This document shows, one piece after another, positions 15,915-24,999 of a DNA stretch of 64,000 nucleotides. The stretch's first letter is position 1. Each line of letters begins with the position of its first letter. Both the position numbers and the translations under genes were made by a program. The notes under the pieces are model-generated. The model saw nothing but the letters and a program-made list of their open reading frames with translations, was not told the DNA's origin and did not search any database. The stretch comes from Microbulbifer sp. YPW16 (GTDB lineage: Bacteria; Pseudomonadota; Gammaproteobacteria; Pseudomonadales; Cellvibrionaceae): NCBI RefSeq assembly GCF_021290385.1, contig NZ_CP089928.1, positions 3,304,001 to 3,368,000 on the forward strand, written 5' to 3'.

Positions 15915-18290
15915 GTGGACAGGACAATTTTTTCCGGACAGCGGATACCGCGCGAACTGGTGGTGTTGCCCACAGAGGAGTATTACCGGCGCCGCTACCG
16001 CAGTGACCGGCGTGGCCGCTGGCTGCTGTTACTGGTTACCGCCCTGGCGGTGGTGGTGGGCGCAGCCGGGAGTCGGGCGAATGTGCCCGGGGACACAGTC
16101 ACCCGGGAGGTGTCCCTGGAGCAGGCCGGCAGTGGCGACCTGCTGTTCAAGGCCACCGGGCAGGGTAGATACCAGCCCGCACTGCACCTGAACAGCCGCG
16201 CAGAGTTGCGGGTGCGCGGCCTGCTGGCGGAGGTGGAGCTGGAACAGATGTTCGAGAACGCCACAGGCCGTTGGCAGGAGGCGGTTTATGTTTTCCCGCT
16301 GCCACCGCAGGCAGCTGTCAACGGACTGGAAATCCGTGTGGGCGAGCGCCGGATTGTGGGCAGGGTCAGGGAGCGCCAGCAGGCGGAGCGAATCTACCGG
16401 GAGGCCCGGGCGGCGGGAAAGCGGGCGGCGCTGCTGGAGCAGCAGCGCCCGAACCTGTTTACCAACCGGGTGGCCAATATTGCTCCCGGGGAAAAAGTCC
16501 GTGTGAGCGTGCGGTTCCTGATGCCGGTGGGTTTCGACAGTGGCAGCTTCAGCCTGCGGCTGCCCACGACCCTGACGCCGCGTTATATTCCGGGCCGGGC
16601 CGATGCCCCGGACGAGGCAGTGAAGGAGTTGCAGCTGGATGGCAATGGCTGGGCGCTGCCCACCGACCAGGTGCCGGATGCGCACAAGATCAGCCCATTT
16701 ATGCAGCCGGCGGCAGTACTGACGGACAGCGGCAGTCATCGAATCGCCATCGAGATGGATCTGGAGGCTGGCCTGCCCCTGGCGGATATCCACAGCCCCT
16801 ACCACGATATCGATTTTAAGCAGGTTGGCGGTGGCGCCTATTCCGTATCGCTGCGCGGCGGGGATGCGGTGATGGACCGGGATTTCGTGTTGCGCTGGCG
16901 CCCGCGCCAGTCGGCCCTGCCCCGGGCCGCACTTTTTACCAGTGTGGTCGCGGATGACGCCGGCGCGCCGGAGGAAGGTGCGGTCGGCGAGGGCGGTGCG
17001 GACCGTGCGGGCACTTACCTGCAATTGCTGTTGTTGCCGCCGGACCTGTCCGGTAAAACCCGTCGGCTGCCCCGGGAAGTGGTTTACGTAATCGATACTT
17101 CCGGCTCCATGGGTGGCTCTTCCATTCGCCAGGCGCGCGATAGCCTGTTGCTGGCGCTGTCCCGCCTGCAGCCCGGGGACCGCTTCAATATCATCGAATT
17201 CAACAGCATCACCCGCCCGGTGTTCCCCCGGCCGGTAGCTGCCACTACCGATAACCTGCGCCTGGCGCGGTCACAGGTGGAAGCATTGCAGGCACGTGGC
17301 GGCACGGAAATGGCGCCGGCCCTGCGCAAGGCGTTCGGCCAGCAGCTGCCCGGGGACGAGACCCTCGTGCGGCAGGTGGTTTTTATTACCGACGGCGCGG
17401 TGGGCAATGAGGCTGCCCTGGTCGAGCTGGTGCGCCAATCGCTGGGGGATGCCCGCCTGTTTACCGTCGGTATCGGCTCGGCCCCCAACAGTTATTTCAT
17501 GCGCAAGGCGGCGCAGATTGGCCGGGGGGCGTCGATCACCATCGGGGATATCGGTGAGGTCAGCGCACGGATGCAGTCGCTGTTCGCCAAGTTGGAGAAT
17601 CCGCTGGTTACCGACCTGCAGGTTACCTGGCCGCAAGGCCTGCACGTGGATGCCTATCCCAAGAAGATGCCCGACCTGTACCGGGGCGAGCCGCTGCGGC
17701 TGGTGGCCCGGGTGCGGGGATCGGCCCTGCGGGGCAAGCTGATGGTGAGCGGCCGCCTCGCGGGCCGGCAGTTCCATCGTGAGTTGGCGCTTACCCCCGG
17801 CAGGGATGCGGAAGGGCTGGGCAGCCTCTGGGCGCGCAGCCGGATCGAGGCGCTGCGGGACCGACAGCGCGCCGTGGGGAAAAGCAGCGCTGCAGGGAAG
17901 GCACTGCGCAGTGAAATCCTCGAACTGGCGCTGGCGTTCCAGTTGGTCAGTCCTTACACCAGTTTCGTCGCGGTCGAGGAGGCGCCCGTGCGCCCGGAAG
18001 GTGAGGAGCTGGCCGAGAGCCCGGTGCCCAATGCCGTGGCGCGCGGGCAGGTGCTGCAGCGCCAGAGCTATCCACCCACGGCTACCGGGGTCTATGCCCA
18101 GCTGCTGGCGGCACTGGGTCTGCTCGGCCTGGGCGCAGGCCTGGGATGGGGGGGCCGGCCGCGGCGCAGTACCTGGCGGCGTTCGCGCGCCGCGACTGGC
18201 CGGTGGTTGCGGCGCTGGTTGCGCCGGCGCCTGCCCGACCCGCGGCGCGCGCGCCTGTCACTGGAGCGGCAGTTGGTGAGGGCCGGCTGA
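15915..18290 (+). CDS. VIT and VWA domain surface protein, sortase target
   Basis: This resembles the marine proteobacterial sortase target family. It has an N-terminal membrane or signal helix (LLLLVTALAVVVGAAGS, about 37-53), a VIT domain (about 60-185) and a VWA domain with the MIDAS motif DTSGSMGGSS (about 394). A C-terminal sorting-like signal YPPTATG (about 719-725) is followed by a hydrophobic helix and a 45-residue Arg-rich tail. GGAGGG at 15903-15908 abuts the ATG at 15909, so the GTG at 15915 is the better-spaced start. Its stop overlaps the sortase start. Function beyond surface display is unknown. Confidence 0.85.
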   Translation: MDRTIFSGQRIPRELVVLPTEEYYRRRYRSDRRGRWLLLLVTALAVVVGAAGSRANVPGDTVTREVSLEQAGSGDLLFKATGQGRYQPALHLNSRAELRVRGLLAEVELEQMFENATGRWQEAVYVFPLPPQAAVNGLEIRVGERRIVGRVRERQQAERIYREARAAGKRAALLEQQRPNLFTNRVANIAPGEKVRVSVRFLMPVGFDSGSFSLRLPTTLTPRYIPGRADAPDEAVKELQLDGNGWALPTDQVPDAHKISPFMQPAAVLTDSGSHRIAIEMDLEAGLPLADIHSPYHDIDFKQVGGGAYSVSLRGGDAVMDRDFVLRWRPRQSALPRAALFTSVVADDAGAPEEGAVGEGGADRAGTYLQLLLLPPDLSGKTRRLPREVVYVIDTSGSMGGSSIRQARDSLLLALSRLQPGDRFNIIEFNSITRPVFPRPVAATTDNLRLARSQVEALQARGGTEMAPALRKAFGQQLPGDETLVRQVVFITDGAVGNEAALVELVRQSLGDARLFTVGIGSAPNSYFMRKAAQIGRGASITIGDIGEVSARMQSLFAKLENPLVTDLQVTWPQGLHVDAYPKKMPDLYRGEPLRLVARVRGSALRGKLMVSGRLAGRQFHRELALTPGRDAEGLGSLWARSRIEALRDRQRAVGKSSAAGKALRSEILELALAFQLVSPYTSFVAVEEAPVRPEGEELAESPVPNAVARGQVLQRQSYPPTATGVYAQLLAALGLLGLGAGLGWGGRPRRSTWRRSRAATGRWLRRWLRRRLPDPRRARLSLERQLVRAG

Positions 18291-18871
18291 TGCTGCGGGC
18301 CCTGCTGGTGATGTCGTTACTGCTTGCCGGTGCCTGGCAGCTGGGAGACGCCGCCTGGCTGCTGGCCAAGGCCCGGCTGGCCCACCACCTGATCGACGAT
18401 GCCTGGGAGGAGCAGCTGCGGCAGGGTGAGCCCGTCCGGCCCTGGCCCTGGGCGGATACCTGGCCGGTGGCGCGCCTGCGCCTGGGCGAGGCGCGTGCCC
18501 TGCCGGTAATGGCGGGAAGCAGCGGCCAGGCACTGGCTTTCGGTCCCGGGCTGGTGGAGGGCTCCGGGGAGCCGGGCGATCCCGGGCGCACCACGGTCAT
18601 AGCGGCGCACCGGGATACCCATTTCCGGTCCCTGCAGTCGCTGCGGGCCGGCACCGGGGTGTCCCTGCAGGGCCGGCACGGACGCTGGCACCGCTACCGG
18701 GTTACTGAAACCCGGGTGGTGGACAGTCGGCGGGAGCTGATGCCGGTTTTCGCGGGCCCCGGCCTGTTGCTGGTAACCTGTTACCCGTTCAATGCGCTGG
18801 CCGCCGGCGGGCCCCTGCGTTTCGTGGTCTATGCGGAATATCTCGGCGCCGGCAGGGCGCCGGAGGTGTGA
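18290..18871 (+). CDS. Class GN sortase
   Basis: A transpeptidase that anchors its partner protein after cutting a C-terminal sorting signal; class GN is the proteobacterial class. The 193-residue protein has an N-terminal membrane helix, the catalytic His in TVIAAHRDTHF (107), Cys in LVTCYPFNAL (164) and Arg in PLRFVVYAEY (177). The frame continues upstream inside the target gene, but the ATG at 18290, overlapping the target stop as TGATG, fits the family. The regulatory pds genes seen beside some GN sortases are absent from the window. Confidence 0.9.
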   Translation: MLRALLVMSLLLAGAWQLGDAAWLLAKARLAHHLIDDAWEEQLRQGEPVRPWPWADTWPVARLRLGEARALPVMAGSSGQALAFGPGLVEGSGEPGDPGRTTVIAAHRDTHFRSLQSLRAGTGVSLQGRHGRWHRYRVTETRVVDSRRELMPVFAGPGLLLVTCYPFNALAAGGPLRFVVYAEYLGAGRAPEV

Positions 18872-19013
18872 CTCAAATGACAAATTTGGACTGCATTTTG
18901 TAATTGATTTCCGCTTTTTTGCCGCAATATCCTCCGCTAATGCGCCAATTTAGAGCAGAATTGTTTTAGAAATTGGTTTTAATTGTTACTAAATGTCCTA
19001 TCTGGAAAAATTC

Positions 19014-19030
19014 TTGTAGTAATACTACAA
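19014..19030. promoter_or_regulatory. Palindromic operator candidate upstream of aceE
   Basis: TTGTAGTA-A-TACTACAA is a perfect 8 bp palindrome around one base. Its core, TGTAGT-N3-ACTACA, resembles the operator form TGTART-N3-AYTACA that I recall for HexR, the RpiR-family regulator of central carbon metabolism. The regulator assignment is inference. Confidence 0.5.
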
Positions 19031-19204
19031 TCCCCCGCGCTCCGGCTCCCGATTGACCGGCTGGCCACAGAAAGCCGCCGCCCGGGGAGCCGCTTCACAA
19101 TCGAAAAAAGACATGTTTGCCGGCAGGCTGGCGCAGGATCATCCTCGATTGCCGCTGCAGAAGTGGATAATACTGGGGAAGCTCTGCACAAGTTCATAAC
19201 CTCT

Positions 19205-19305
19205 CTGCGGTCCCTGAAGGATGCAGATGCGAGGCGCAGTGCGCAGTGAATGGCAGGGTCCTTTACAAGCGCTGCAACGCAGCAGGTGTATTCTTCAGGG
19301 ACCGC
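19205..19305 (+). other. 13 bp inverted repeat in the aceE leader
   Basis: GCGGTCCCTGAAG (19205-19217) and CTTCAGGGACCGC (19293-19305) are exact reverse complements 75 nt apart. The enclosed sequence has further self-complementary GC-rich segments, and GCAACGC inside can also pair with GCGTTGC at about 19338. Such alternatives suggest a structured leader or small RNA. There is no T-run directly after. Confidence 0.45.
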
Positions 19306-19610
19306 CCTTTGGGGCATTCAGGCATGCACGCCCCCGGCGTTGCAGTCCCTTGACGGGCAACCAGCCCGCCATCGTGACCGCGCCCTGATTGCGAACATGC
19401 CTGAAAGCCAGAGAGATCATGGACTTGTTTAGAGACTCCCAAGACTCTGCATTTCCGCCAGCGTTGGCGGTGAATTGGCGCAATTGCTGAAAAAAGGAAG
19501 CAATTTTCTTCCCGCAAGGTACTTTGCCCGATTGCGCCTGATTGCCAGGAAATTACCTGAGAAAGAACAGATACCGACTCGACGTCGCATAAATCGCCGA
19601 GGAGCACTTG

Positions 19611-22280
19611 ATGCACGAAGAAAACGACAACCAGGAAACGCAGGAATGGCTGGATGCGCTGCAGGCGGTAATCCGCTACAGCGGCAAGGAGCGCGCAGCG
19701 TTCATCCTGAAGCAGCTCTCCGATCGCGCCACCGATGTGGGGGTGAAACTGCCGGCGGCCATCACCACGCCGTACCGCAACACCATCCCGCCCAGCGCCG
19801 AGAAGCGTATGCCGGGCGACCTGTTCATGGAGCGCCGGATCCGCTCGCTGATCCGCTGGAACGCGCTGGCGATGGTGGTTCGCGCCAACTCCAACAGCGA
19901 CAGCCTGGGCGGCCATATCGCGAGCTTCTCCTCTGCCGCGACACTGTATGACGTCGGCTTCAATTACTTCTTCCGCGGTAATGAGGGCGAGGAACGCGGC
20001 GACCTGATTTTCTTCCAGGGCCACAGTGCCCCGGGTATCTATGCCCGTTCTTACCTGGAAGGCCGCTTCGACGAGGAGCAGCTGGACAATTTCCGTCGCG
20101 AAGTGAACGGCAACGGCCTGTCCTCCTACCCGCATCCGTGGCTGATGCCGGAGTACTGGCAGTTCCCCACCGTCTCCATGGGCCTGGGCCCGATCCAGGC
20201 AATCTACCAGGCGCACATCATGCGTTACCTGTCCGCGCGCGGCCTGTCGCCGCGCGGTGATCGCAAGGTCTGGGCATTCCTGGGCGATGGCGAGTGCGAT
20301 GAGCCGGAAACCCTGGGCGCCATTTCCATGGCCGGCCGCGAGAACCTGGAAAACCTGGTGTTCGTGGTCAACTGTAACCTGCAGCGCCTTGACGGCCCGG
20401 TGCGCGGTAACGGCAAGATCGTGCAGGAACTCGAGGGTGTCTTCCGCGGTGCCGGCTGGAATGTAATCAAGGTGCTGTGGGGCCGCCTGTGGGATCCGCT
20501 GCTGGAGAAAGACGACAAGGGCCTGCTGCAGAAAGTCATGGACGAGACCGTCGACGGCGAAATGCAGAACTTCAAGGCCAACGGCGGTGCTTACACTCGC
20601 GAGCACTTCTTCGGCAAGTACCCCGAGCTGCTGGAGATGGTCAAGGATCTCTCCGACGACGAGATCATGAAGCTGAACCGCGGTGGCCATGACCCCTACA
20701 AGGTCTACGCAGCCTACGCGGAAGCCATGGCCAGCAAGGGCAAGCCCACCGTGATCCTGGCGCAGACCGTGAAGGGCTATGGCCTGGGTGCCGCCGGTGA
20801 AGCGGCGATGGATACCCACAACGTCAAGAAGATGGACACCGAGGCGCTCAAGCGCTTCCGCGACCGCTTCGCGATCCCGATCACCGACAAGGAAATCGAG
20901 GAAGTTCCGTACTACCGTCCGTCTCCGGACAGTCCGGAAATGAAGTATATGGCCGAGCGTCGCAAGTCGCTGGGTGGGCCGGTTCCGTCTCGTAGTACTG
21001 AGGTGGCGAAGCTGGAAATTCCTGAACTGGATGTCTTCAGCGCGCTGACCAAGGGCTCCGGGGATCGCGAGATTTCCACCACCATGGCGTTCGTGCGCGC
21101 GCTGTCGGCGCTGGTGAAAGACAAGAAGATGGGGCAGAACGTGGCTCCCATCGTGCCGGACGAGGCGCGTACCTTCGGTATGGAGGGCCTGTTCCGGCAG
21201 CTGGGTATCTACTCCTCCCAGGGGCAGAAATACACCCCGGTGGACCATGGCCAGATCATGTATTACAAGGAAGACAAGAAGGGCCAGGTGCTGGAAGAGG
21301 GCATCAACGAGGCCGGTGCCATGTCCGCGTGGATGGCCCTGGCCACTGCCTACAGCAACCACGGCGTGCCGATGGTGCCCTTCTACATCTACTACTCGAT
21401 GTTCGGTTTCCAGCGTATCGGCGACCTGGCCTGGGCTGCCGGCGATATGCAGGCGCGCGGCTTCCTGATCGGCGCCACCGCCGGCCGCACCACCCTGAAC
21501 GGTGAGGGCCTGCAGCACCAGGACGGCCACAGCCACGTGCTGTCCGCCACCATCCCGAATTGCAAGAGCTATGACCCGGCCTACGGTTACGACCTGGCTG
21601 TGATCCTGCGCCATGGCCTGAAAGAGATGTATGAAGAGCAGAAGAACCTCTTCTACTACGTCACCATCGAGAACGAAAACTACCTGCAGCCGGAAATGCC
21701 GCAGGATGTCGAGGAAGGCATCATCCGCGGTATCTACAAGCTGGAAGGCAATTCCCGCAAGGCCGGCAAAGGCAAGGCGGCCAAGAAGCACGTACAGCTG
21801 GTGGGTGCTGGTTCTATCCTGCGTGAGGTGTTGGCCGCGGCCGATATCCTCGCCGACCAGTTTGGCGTTACGTCTGACGTATGGAACCTGACTTCTGCCA
21901 CTGAAGCGGCCCGTGAGGGACAGGATGTGGCGCGCTGGAACATGCTGCACCCGACCGAGGAACCGCGCAAAGCGTGGGTCAGTGAGCAGTTCGAAGGCAA
22001 CAAGACGCCGGTGGTCATTTCCACCGACTACATCCGCGCCTACGTCGAGCCCCTGCGCGAGTTTATCGACGGCGACATGGTTGCCCTGGGCACAGATGGC
22101 TTTGGTCGCAGTGATAGCCGCGAGCAGCTGCGCCGCTTCTTCGAAGTCGACCGTAACTATGTGACCATCGCCGCGCTGACGGCGCTCGCCAAGCAGGGTG
22201 TGATTGAGGCCAGTGAGGTTGCTGATGCGATCAAGAAACTGAATGTCGACGCGGAAAAAGTAAACCCGCGTCTCGTCTAA
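19611..22280 (+). CDS. aceE: Pyruvate dehydrogenase E1 component AceE
   Basis: This is the homodimeric, thiamine diphosphate-dependent E1 that decarboxylates pyruvate and acetylates the lipoyl groups of AceF. The 889-residue product matches the family throughout. It has SSAATLYDVGFNYFFRG and QGHSAPGIYARSYLEGR, the ThDP motif GDGECDEPETLGA followed by VVNCNLQRLDGPV (about residues 225-265), and the C-terminal EQLRRFFEVDRNYV. ATG at 19611 follows GGAG at 19601. aceF lies 27 nt downstream. Confidence 0.98.
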   Translation: MHEENDNQETQEWLDALQAVIRYSGKERAAFILKQLSDRATDVGVKLPAAITTPYRNTIPPSAEKRMPGDLFMERRIRSLIRWNALAMVVRANSNSDSLGGHIASFSSAATLYDVGFNYFFRGNEGEERGDLIFFQGHSAPGIYARSYLEGRFDEEQLDNFRREVNGNGLSSYPHPWLMPEYWQFPTVSMGLGPIQAIYQAHIMRYLSARGLSPRGDRKVWAFLGDGECDEPETLGAISMAGRENLENLVFVVNCNLQRLDGPVRGNGKIVQELEGVFRGAGWNVIKVLWGRLWDPLLEKDDKGLLQKVMDETVDGEMQNFKANGGAYTREHFFGKYPELLEMVKDLSDDEIMKLNRGGHDPYKVYAAYAEAMASKGKPTVILAQTVKGYGLGAAGEAAMDTHNVKKMDTEALKRFRDRFAIPITDKEIEEVPYYRPSPDSPEMKYMAERRKSLGGPVPSRSTEVAKLEIPELDVFSALTKGSGDREISTTMAFVRALSALVKDKKMGQNVAPIVPDEARTFGMEGLFRQLGIYSSQGQKYTPVDHGQIMYYKEDKKGQVLEEGINEAGAMSAWMALATAYSNHGVPMVPFYIYYSMFGFQRIGDLAWAAGDMQARGFLIGATAGRTTLNGEGLQHQDGHSHVLSATIPNCKSYDPAYGYDLAVILRHGLKEMYEEQKNLFYYVTIENENYLQPEMPQDVEEGIIRGIYKLEGNSRKAGKGKAAKKHVQLVGAGSILREVLAAADILADQFGVTSDVWNLTSATEAAREGQDVARWNMLHPTEEPRKAWVSEQFEGNKTPVVISTDYIRAYVEPLREFIDGDMVALGTDGFGRSDSREQLRRFFEVDRNYVTIAALTALAKQGVIEASEVADAIKKLNVDAEKVNPRLV

Positions 22281-22307
22281 GGCTCGCTGGATAAGGAAGG
22301 CAGAAAC

Positions 22308-23981
22308 ATGGCAAAACAAGTCATTAAAGTGCCTGATCTCGGCGGTGCCGATCAGGTAGACGTGATTGAAATTTCCGTAGCAGTGGGGGACACCGTTGCG
22401 GAAGAGGATTCACTGATTGTGGTGGAGGGCGACAAGGCCTCCATGGATGTGCCGGCGCCCTACGCCGGCAAGATCACCAGCATCTCTGTGTCCGAGGGCG
22501 ACAAGGTCTCCGAGGGCGATGTGATCGGTGAAATGGAAACCGAGGCCGAAGGCGAGAGTGGCGAGGAGGACGCGGAACCGTCTGAAGAAGCCACCGAAGA
22601 ATCGCCCTCCGAAGCGGATGAGGAAGCCGGTGAAGAGCCCGGTGAAGCGTCAGCAGGGGCCGGAGAAGAGAAGGAAGAAACCGTCACGGTTCCAGACCTT
22701 GGTGGCGCCGATGCCGTGGACGTGATTGAAATCACAGCCCAGGCCGGTGACGAGGTGGAAGAGGGCGATTCCCTGATCGTGGTGGAGGGTGACAAGGCCT
22801 CCATGGACGTGCCGGCTCCCTTCGCCGGCACCGTAGTCTCCATCGACGTCAAGGAAGGCGACAAGGTTTCTACCGGCGATAAGCTGGGTGTGATGAAGGT
22901 GGTTTCCGGCGGCGCGCCGTCCGGCGCCAAGCCTGAAAAGAAGGTGGAGAAGAAAGCCCCGGCCAAAGAGTCCGCCCCTGCTGCGCCGGCGGAAGAATCT
23001 GGTGCTACCTCCGAGCCGCCTGCAGCACCGCAGAAAGACCACGCCCTGCACCGGGACCTGACTGTTTCGGCGGAAGTGTACGCCGGTCCGGCGGTGCGCA
23101 AGCTGGCGCGCGAGCTGGGTGTTACCCTGACCAAGGTAAAACCGAGCGGACCCCGCAACCGTGTTACCAAGGATGACCTGAATGCCTATATCAAGGAGCA
23201 GGTGAAAAAGGCCGAGAGCGGTGCCGTGGGTGTTGGCGGTGGCCTGGGCGTGGCCAAGATGCCGGAGATCGACTTCTCCCAGTTTGGCCCGGTTACCACC
23301 GAGCCGATGAGCAAGATCCACAAGCTCACTGCGGCGAACATGTCCCGTAACTGGCTCAATGTGCCGCACGTAACGCAGTTCGACGATGCCGATATCACCG
23401 AGCTGGAGGACTTCCGCAAGTCCATGAAGGCGGAGGCCGAAAAGCGCGGGGTGAAGCTCACGCCGGTGCCGTTCCTCCTGAAAGCGGCGGCAGCCGCGTT
23501 GCGTGCCGAGCCGAGTTTCAACGTGTCGCTGCATAATGATGGCGAACATATTGTGCGCAAGGACTATGTGCATATCGGTATGGCTGTTGATACGCCGAAA
23601 GGCCTGATGGTGCCGGTCATCCGCGATGTGGACAAAAAGGGACTGTATGAGCTGGCGGAAGAGGCCAGTGCCATGGCCGCTGCGGCACGCGACGGCAAGC
23701 TCAAGCCGAAGGATATGCAGGGCGCCTGCTTCACGATTTCCAGCCTGGGCGCAATTGGTGGCAGTGGTTTCACCCCGATCGTCAACTCTCCGGAAGTGGG
23801 GATCCTGGGTGTTTCCAAGCTGAGTGTGAAACCGGTCTGGAATGGCTCGGAGTTTGTCCCGCGCAAGATGCTGCCAGTGGCGCTGTCGTATGACCACCGT
23901 GCGGTAAACGGCGGTGACGCCGGTCGCTTCCTCACCTATATGGTCAGCGTCCTCGCGGACGTGCGGCGCCTGCTGCTGTAA
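22308..23981 (+). CDS. aceF: Pyruvate dehydrogenase E2, dihydrolipoyl acetyltransferase
   Basis: E2 forms the core of the complex and transfers acetyl groups to CoA. The 557-residue protein has two lipoyl domains with lipoylated Lys43 and Lys163, each in GDKASMDVP. An acidic then Ala/Pro/Lys-rich linker follows, with an E3/E1-binding domain at about 257-295 (AGPAVRKLARELGV) and a catalytic domain with His530 in SYDHRAVNGG. Asn replaces the Asp of the usual HRxxDG, as I recall for the Azotobacter and Pseudomonas enzymes. No lpd gene follows. Confidence 0.97.
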   Translation: MAKQVIKVPDLGGADQVDVIEISVAVGDTVAEEDSLIVVEGDKASMDVPAPYAGKITSISVSEGDKVSEGDVIGEMETEAEGESGEEDAEPSEEATEESPSEADEEAGEEPGEASAGAGEEKEETVTVPDLGGADAVDVIEITAQAGDEVEEGDSLIVVEGDKASMDVPAPFAGTVVSIDVKEGDKVSTGDKLGVMKVVSGGAPSGAKPEKKVEKKAPAKESAPAAPAEESGATSEPPAAPQKDHALHRDLTVSAEVYAGPAVRKLARELGVTLTKVKPSGPRNRVTKDDLNAYIKEQVKKAESGAVGVGGGLGVAKMPEIDFSQFGPVTTEPMSKIHKLTAANMSRNWLNVPHVTQFDDADITELEDFRKSMKAEAEKRGVKLTPVPFLLKAAAAALRAEPSFNVSLHNDGEHIVRKDYVHIGMAVDTPKGLMVPVIRDVDKKGLYELAEEASAMAAAARDGKLKPKDMQGACFTISSLGAIGGSGFTPIVNSPEVGILGVSKLSVKPVWNGSEFVPRKMLPVALSYDHRAVNGGDAGRFLTYMVSVLADVRRLLL

Positions 23982-24002
23982 CGGCGTCGTTTTCCACTAC
24001 TG

Positions 24003-24059
24003 CCCGAGGCCGGGCAACCGGCCTCGGGCAACCGGCACATGTCGTGCCGGTTGCCTTTG
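24003..24059 (+). terminator. Tandem overlapping hairpins after aceF
   Basis: CCCGAGGCCGG-GCAA-CCGGCCTCGGG (24003-24028) and GGCAACCGGCAC-ATGTC-GTGCCGGTTGCC (24027-24055) are both perfect stems sharing two bases, so they compete at their junction. The second is followed by TTTGT. Together they close the aceEF operon. Confidence 0.8.
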
Positions 24060-24279
24060 TCCCTGCTTTCTATTTTCTCTCCTCTCCATTCCTCCCCTCT
24101 ACTGCACGTTCAACCTGTTGGCCATTGTCCGTAACTTGCGTTGACTGCCAGCGTTGTATACCTCCTTACGTTGAATCCCGCGCAAATCTTGCCCCCTGTG
24201 GCGCGAGCCCAAACATACGCCAGCTAAACTGAGGGTGTAACAGCGGAAAGCGCCGTTCGAAAATCAGAGGTATTCGGAA

Positions 24280-24549
24280 ATGAAGCGCATAGGGATGTAC
24301 GCTCTGTCTGTGACACTGGCAGCGGCCCTGCAGGGTTGTATCTTTGTTCCGGTCGAATCCGGTGATCGCGATGACCCCTTTTACTTCAACCCGGACGATG
24401 TCCGGCCCAGTGCAAATTTCGTCGAGGTGGGGCACTACATGCCCAATACTTACCTGCCTCCCGCCAGCAGCCGGCAGTGCTCGACCGAGTCGGAGCTGCG
24501 GAAAGTAGGGTCGCCCTGTTGGTTTTTCCCGATAATGCGGGTTTACTGA
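24280..24549 (+). CDS. Small cysteine lipoprotein, first of three
   Basis: An 89-residue precursor with a type II signal and lipobox LQGC (Cys about 20). The rest is acidic and Pro-rich and ends in a block with Cys residues 12 apart (RQCSTESELRKVGSPCWFF). I do not recognise the family. The C-x12-C spacing is shared with the next two lipoproteins, but this one stops soon after and lacks their last two Cys. It is probably anchored in the outer membrane, since no Asp follows the lipidated Cys. Confidence 0.75.
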   Translation: MKRIGMYALSVTLAAALQGCIFVPVESGDRDDPFYFNPDDVRPSANFVEVGHYMPNTYLPPASSRQCSTESELRKVGSPCWFFPIMRVY

Positions 24550-24720
24550 GCGCAGGGATATACCTGGCAACTTTTTGCCTGGCGGGACGCAATTGCCCGG
24601 AAGCCGGCTCGGGACAGCCGCGAAATACATGCATGGACGATGTTCAGGAAAATCACAGCGGGACTGTGCAGGCGTCGTTGCCCGTCAGTGGTCCTGCTGC
24701 AATGTTGGAGGTTCAGGTTC

Positions 24721-24999
24721 ATGCAGGTTAGAACGCTAGCTGTATCCGTATTTGCTGCTGCGCTACTGGGCGGTTGTGGTAGTACCGACCCCCGTGACGA
24801 CGTTGTCTATCCCTATAGCCAGCCGGTTCCCCGTGCGGCCGAGTATCGTGCGCCGGCACCGACCAATGCCGAGCCACGCAGCAACTATGGTTCATGCCCC
24901 GGTGATGCCGAAGAGCTGGCCCAGGGGTCCATCTGTCCGCCAACGGCACAGTGTTTCGATATTTCCGGTGGCAAACGGTGCATTGTCTATGAGAAATAA
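24721..24999 (+). CDS. Small cysteine lipoprotein, second of three
   Basis: A 92-residue precursor with lipobox LGGC (Cys about 19), a Pro-rich middle and a C-terminal Cys pattern C-x12-C-x5-C-x8-C. The ATG at 24721 has GGAGG at 24707-24711. The frame is open from 24640, but the upstream residues do not look like a leader. The gene overlaps the third lipoprotein gene by 11 nt. Two disulfides are likely. Function unknown. Confidence 0.75.
   Translation: MQVRTLAVSVFAAALLGGCGSTDPRDDVVYPYSQPVPRAAEYRAPAPTNAEPRSNYGSCPGDAEELAQGSICPPTAQCFDISGGKRCIVYEK

Larger units (their letters stand above)
18872..19610 (+). other. Long gene-free region and leader upstream of aceE
   Basis: This 739 nt stretch begins AT-rich (18880-19030) and becomes GC-rich. 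The only open frames (such as 18983-19249) are short, without recognisable protein features. I see a 17 nt palindrome at 19014 and a 13 bp inverted repeat at 19205/19293. No pdhR-type regulator gene lies here. It probably holds the aceEF promoter and a long structured 5' leader. Confidence 0.5.

Noticed and set aside
18983..19249. An 88-codon frame in the aceE upstream region
   Set aside because: No leader, domain or good ribosome site; it overlaps the palindrome and the start of the inverted-repeat region.
19263..22319. A 1018-codon open frame on the reverse strand
   Set aside because: It is antisense to the whole of aceE, has no recognisable domain and arises from high GC and codon bias.
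24477..24731. A frameshifted C-terminus of the first lipoprotein containing C-x5-C
   Set aside because: A shift near 24530 would add Cys residues similar to the other two lipoproteins, but the later spacing does not match (x11 rather than x8) and no slippery site is seen.
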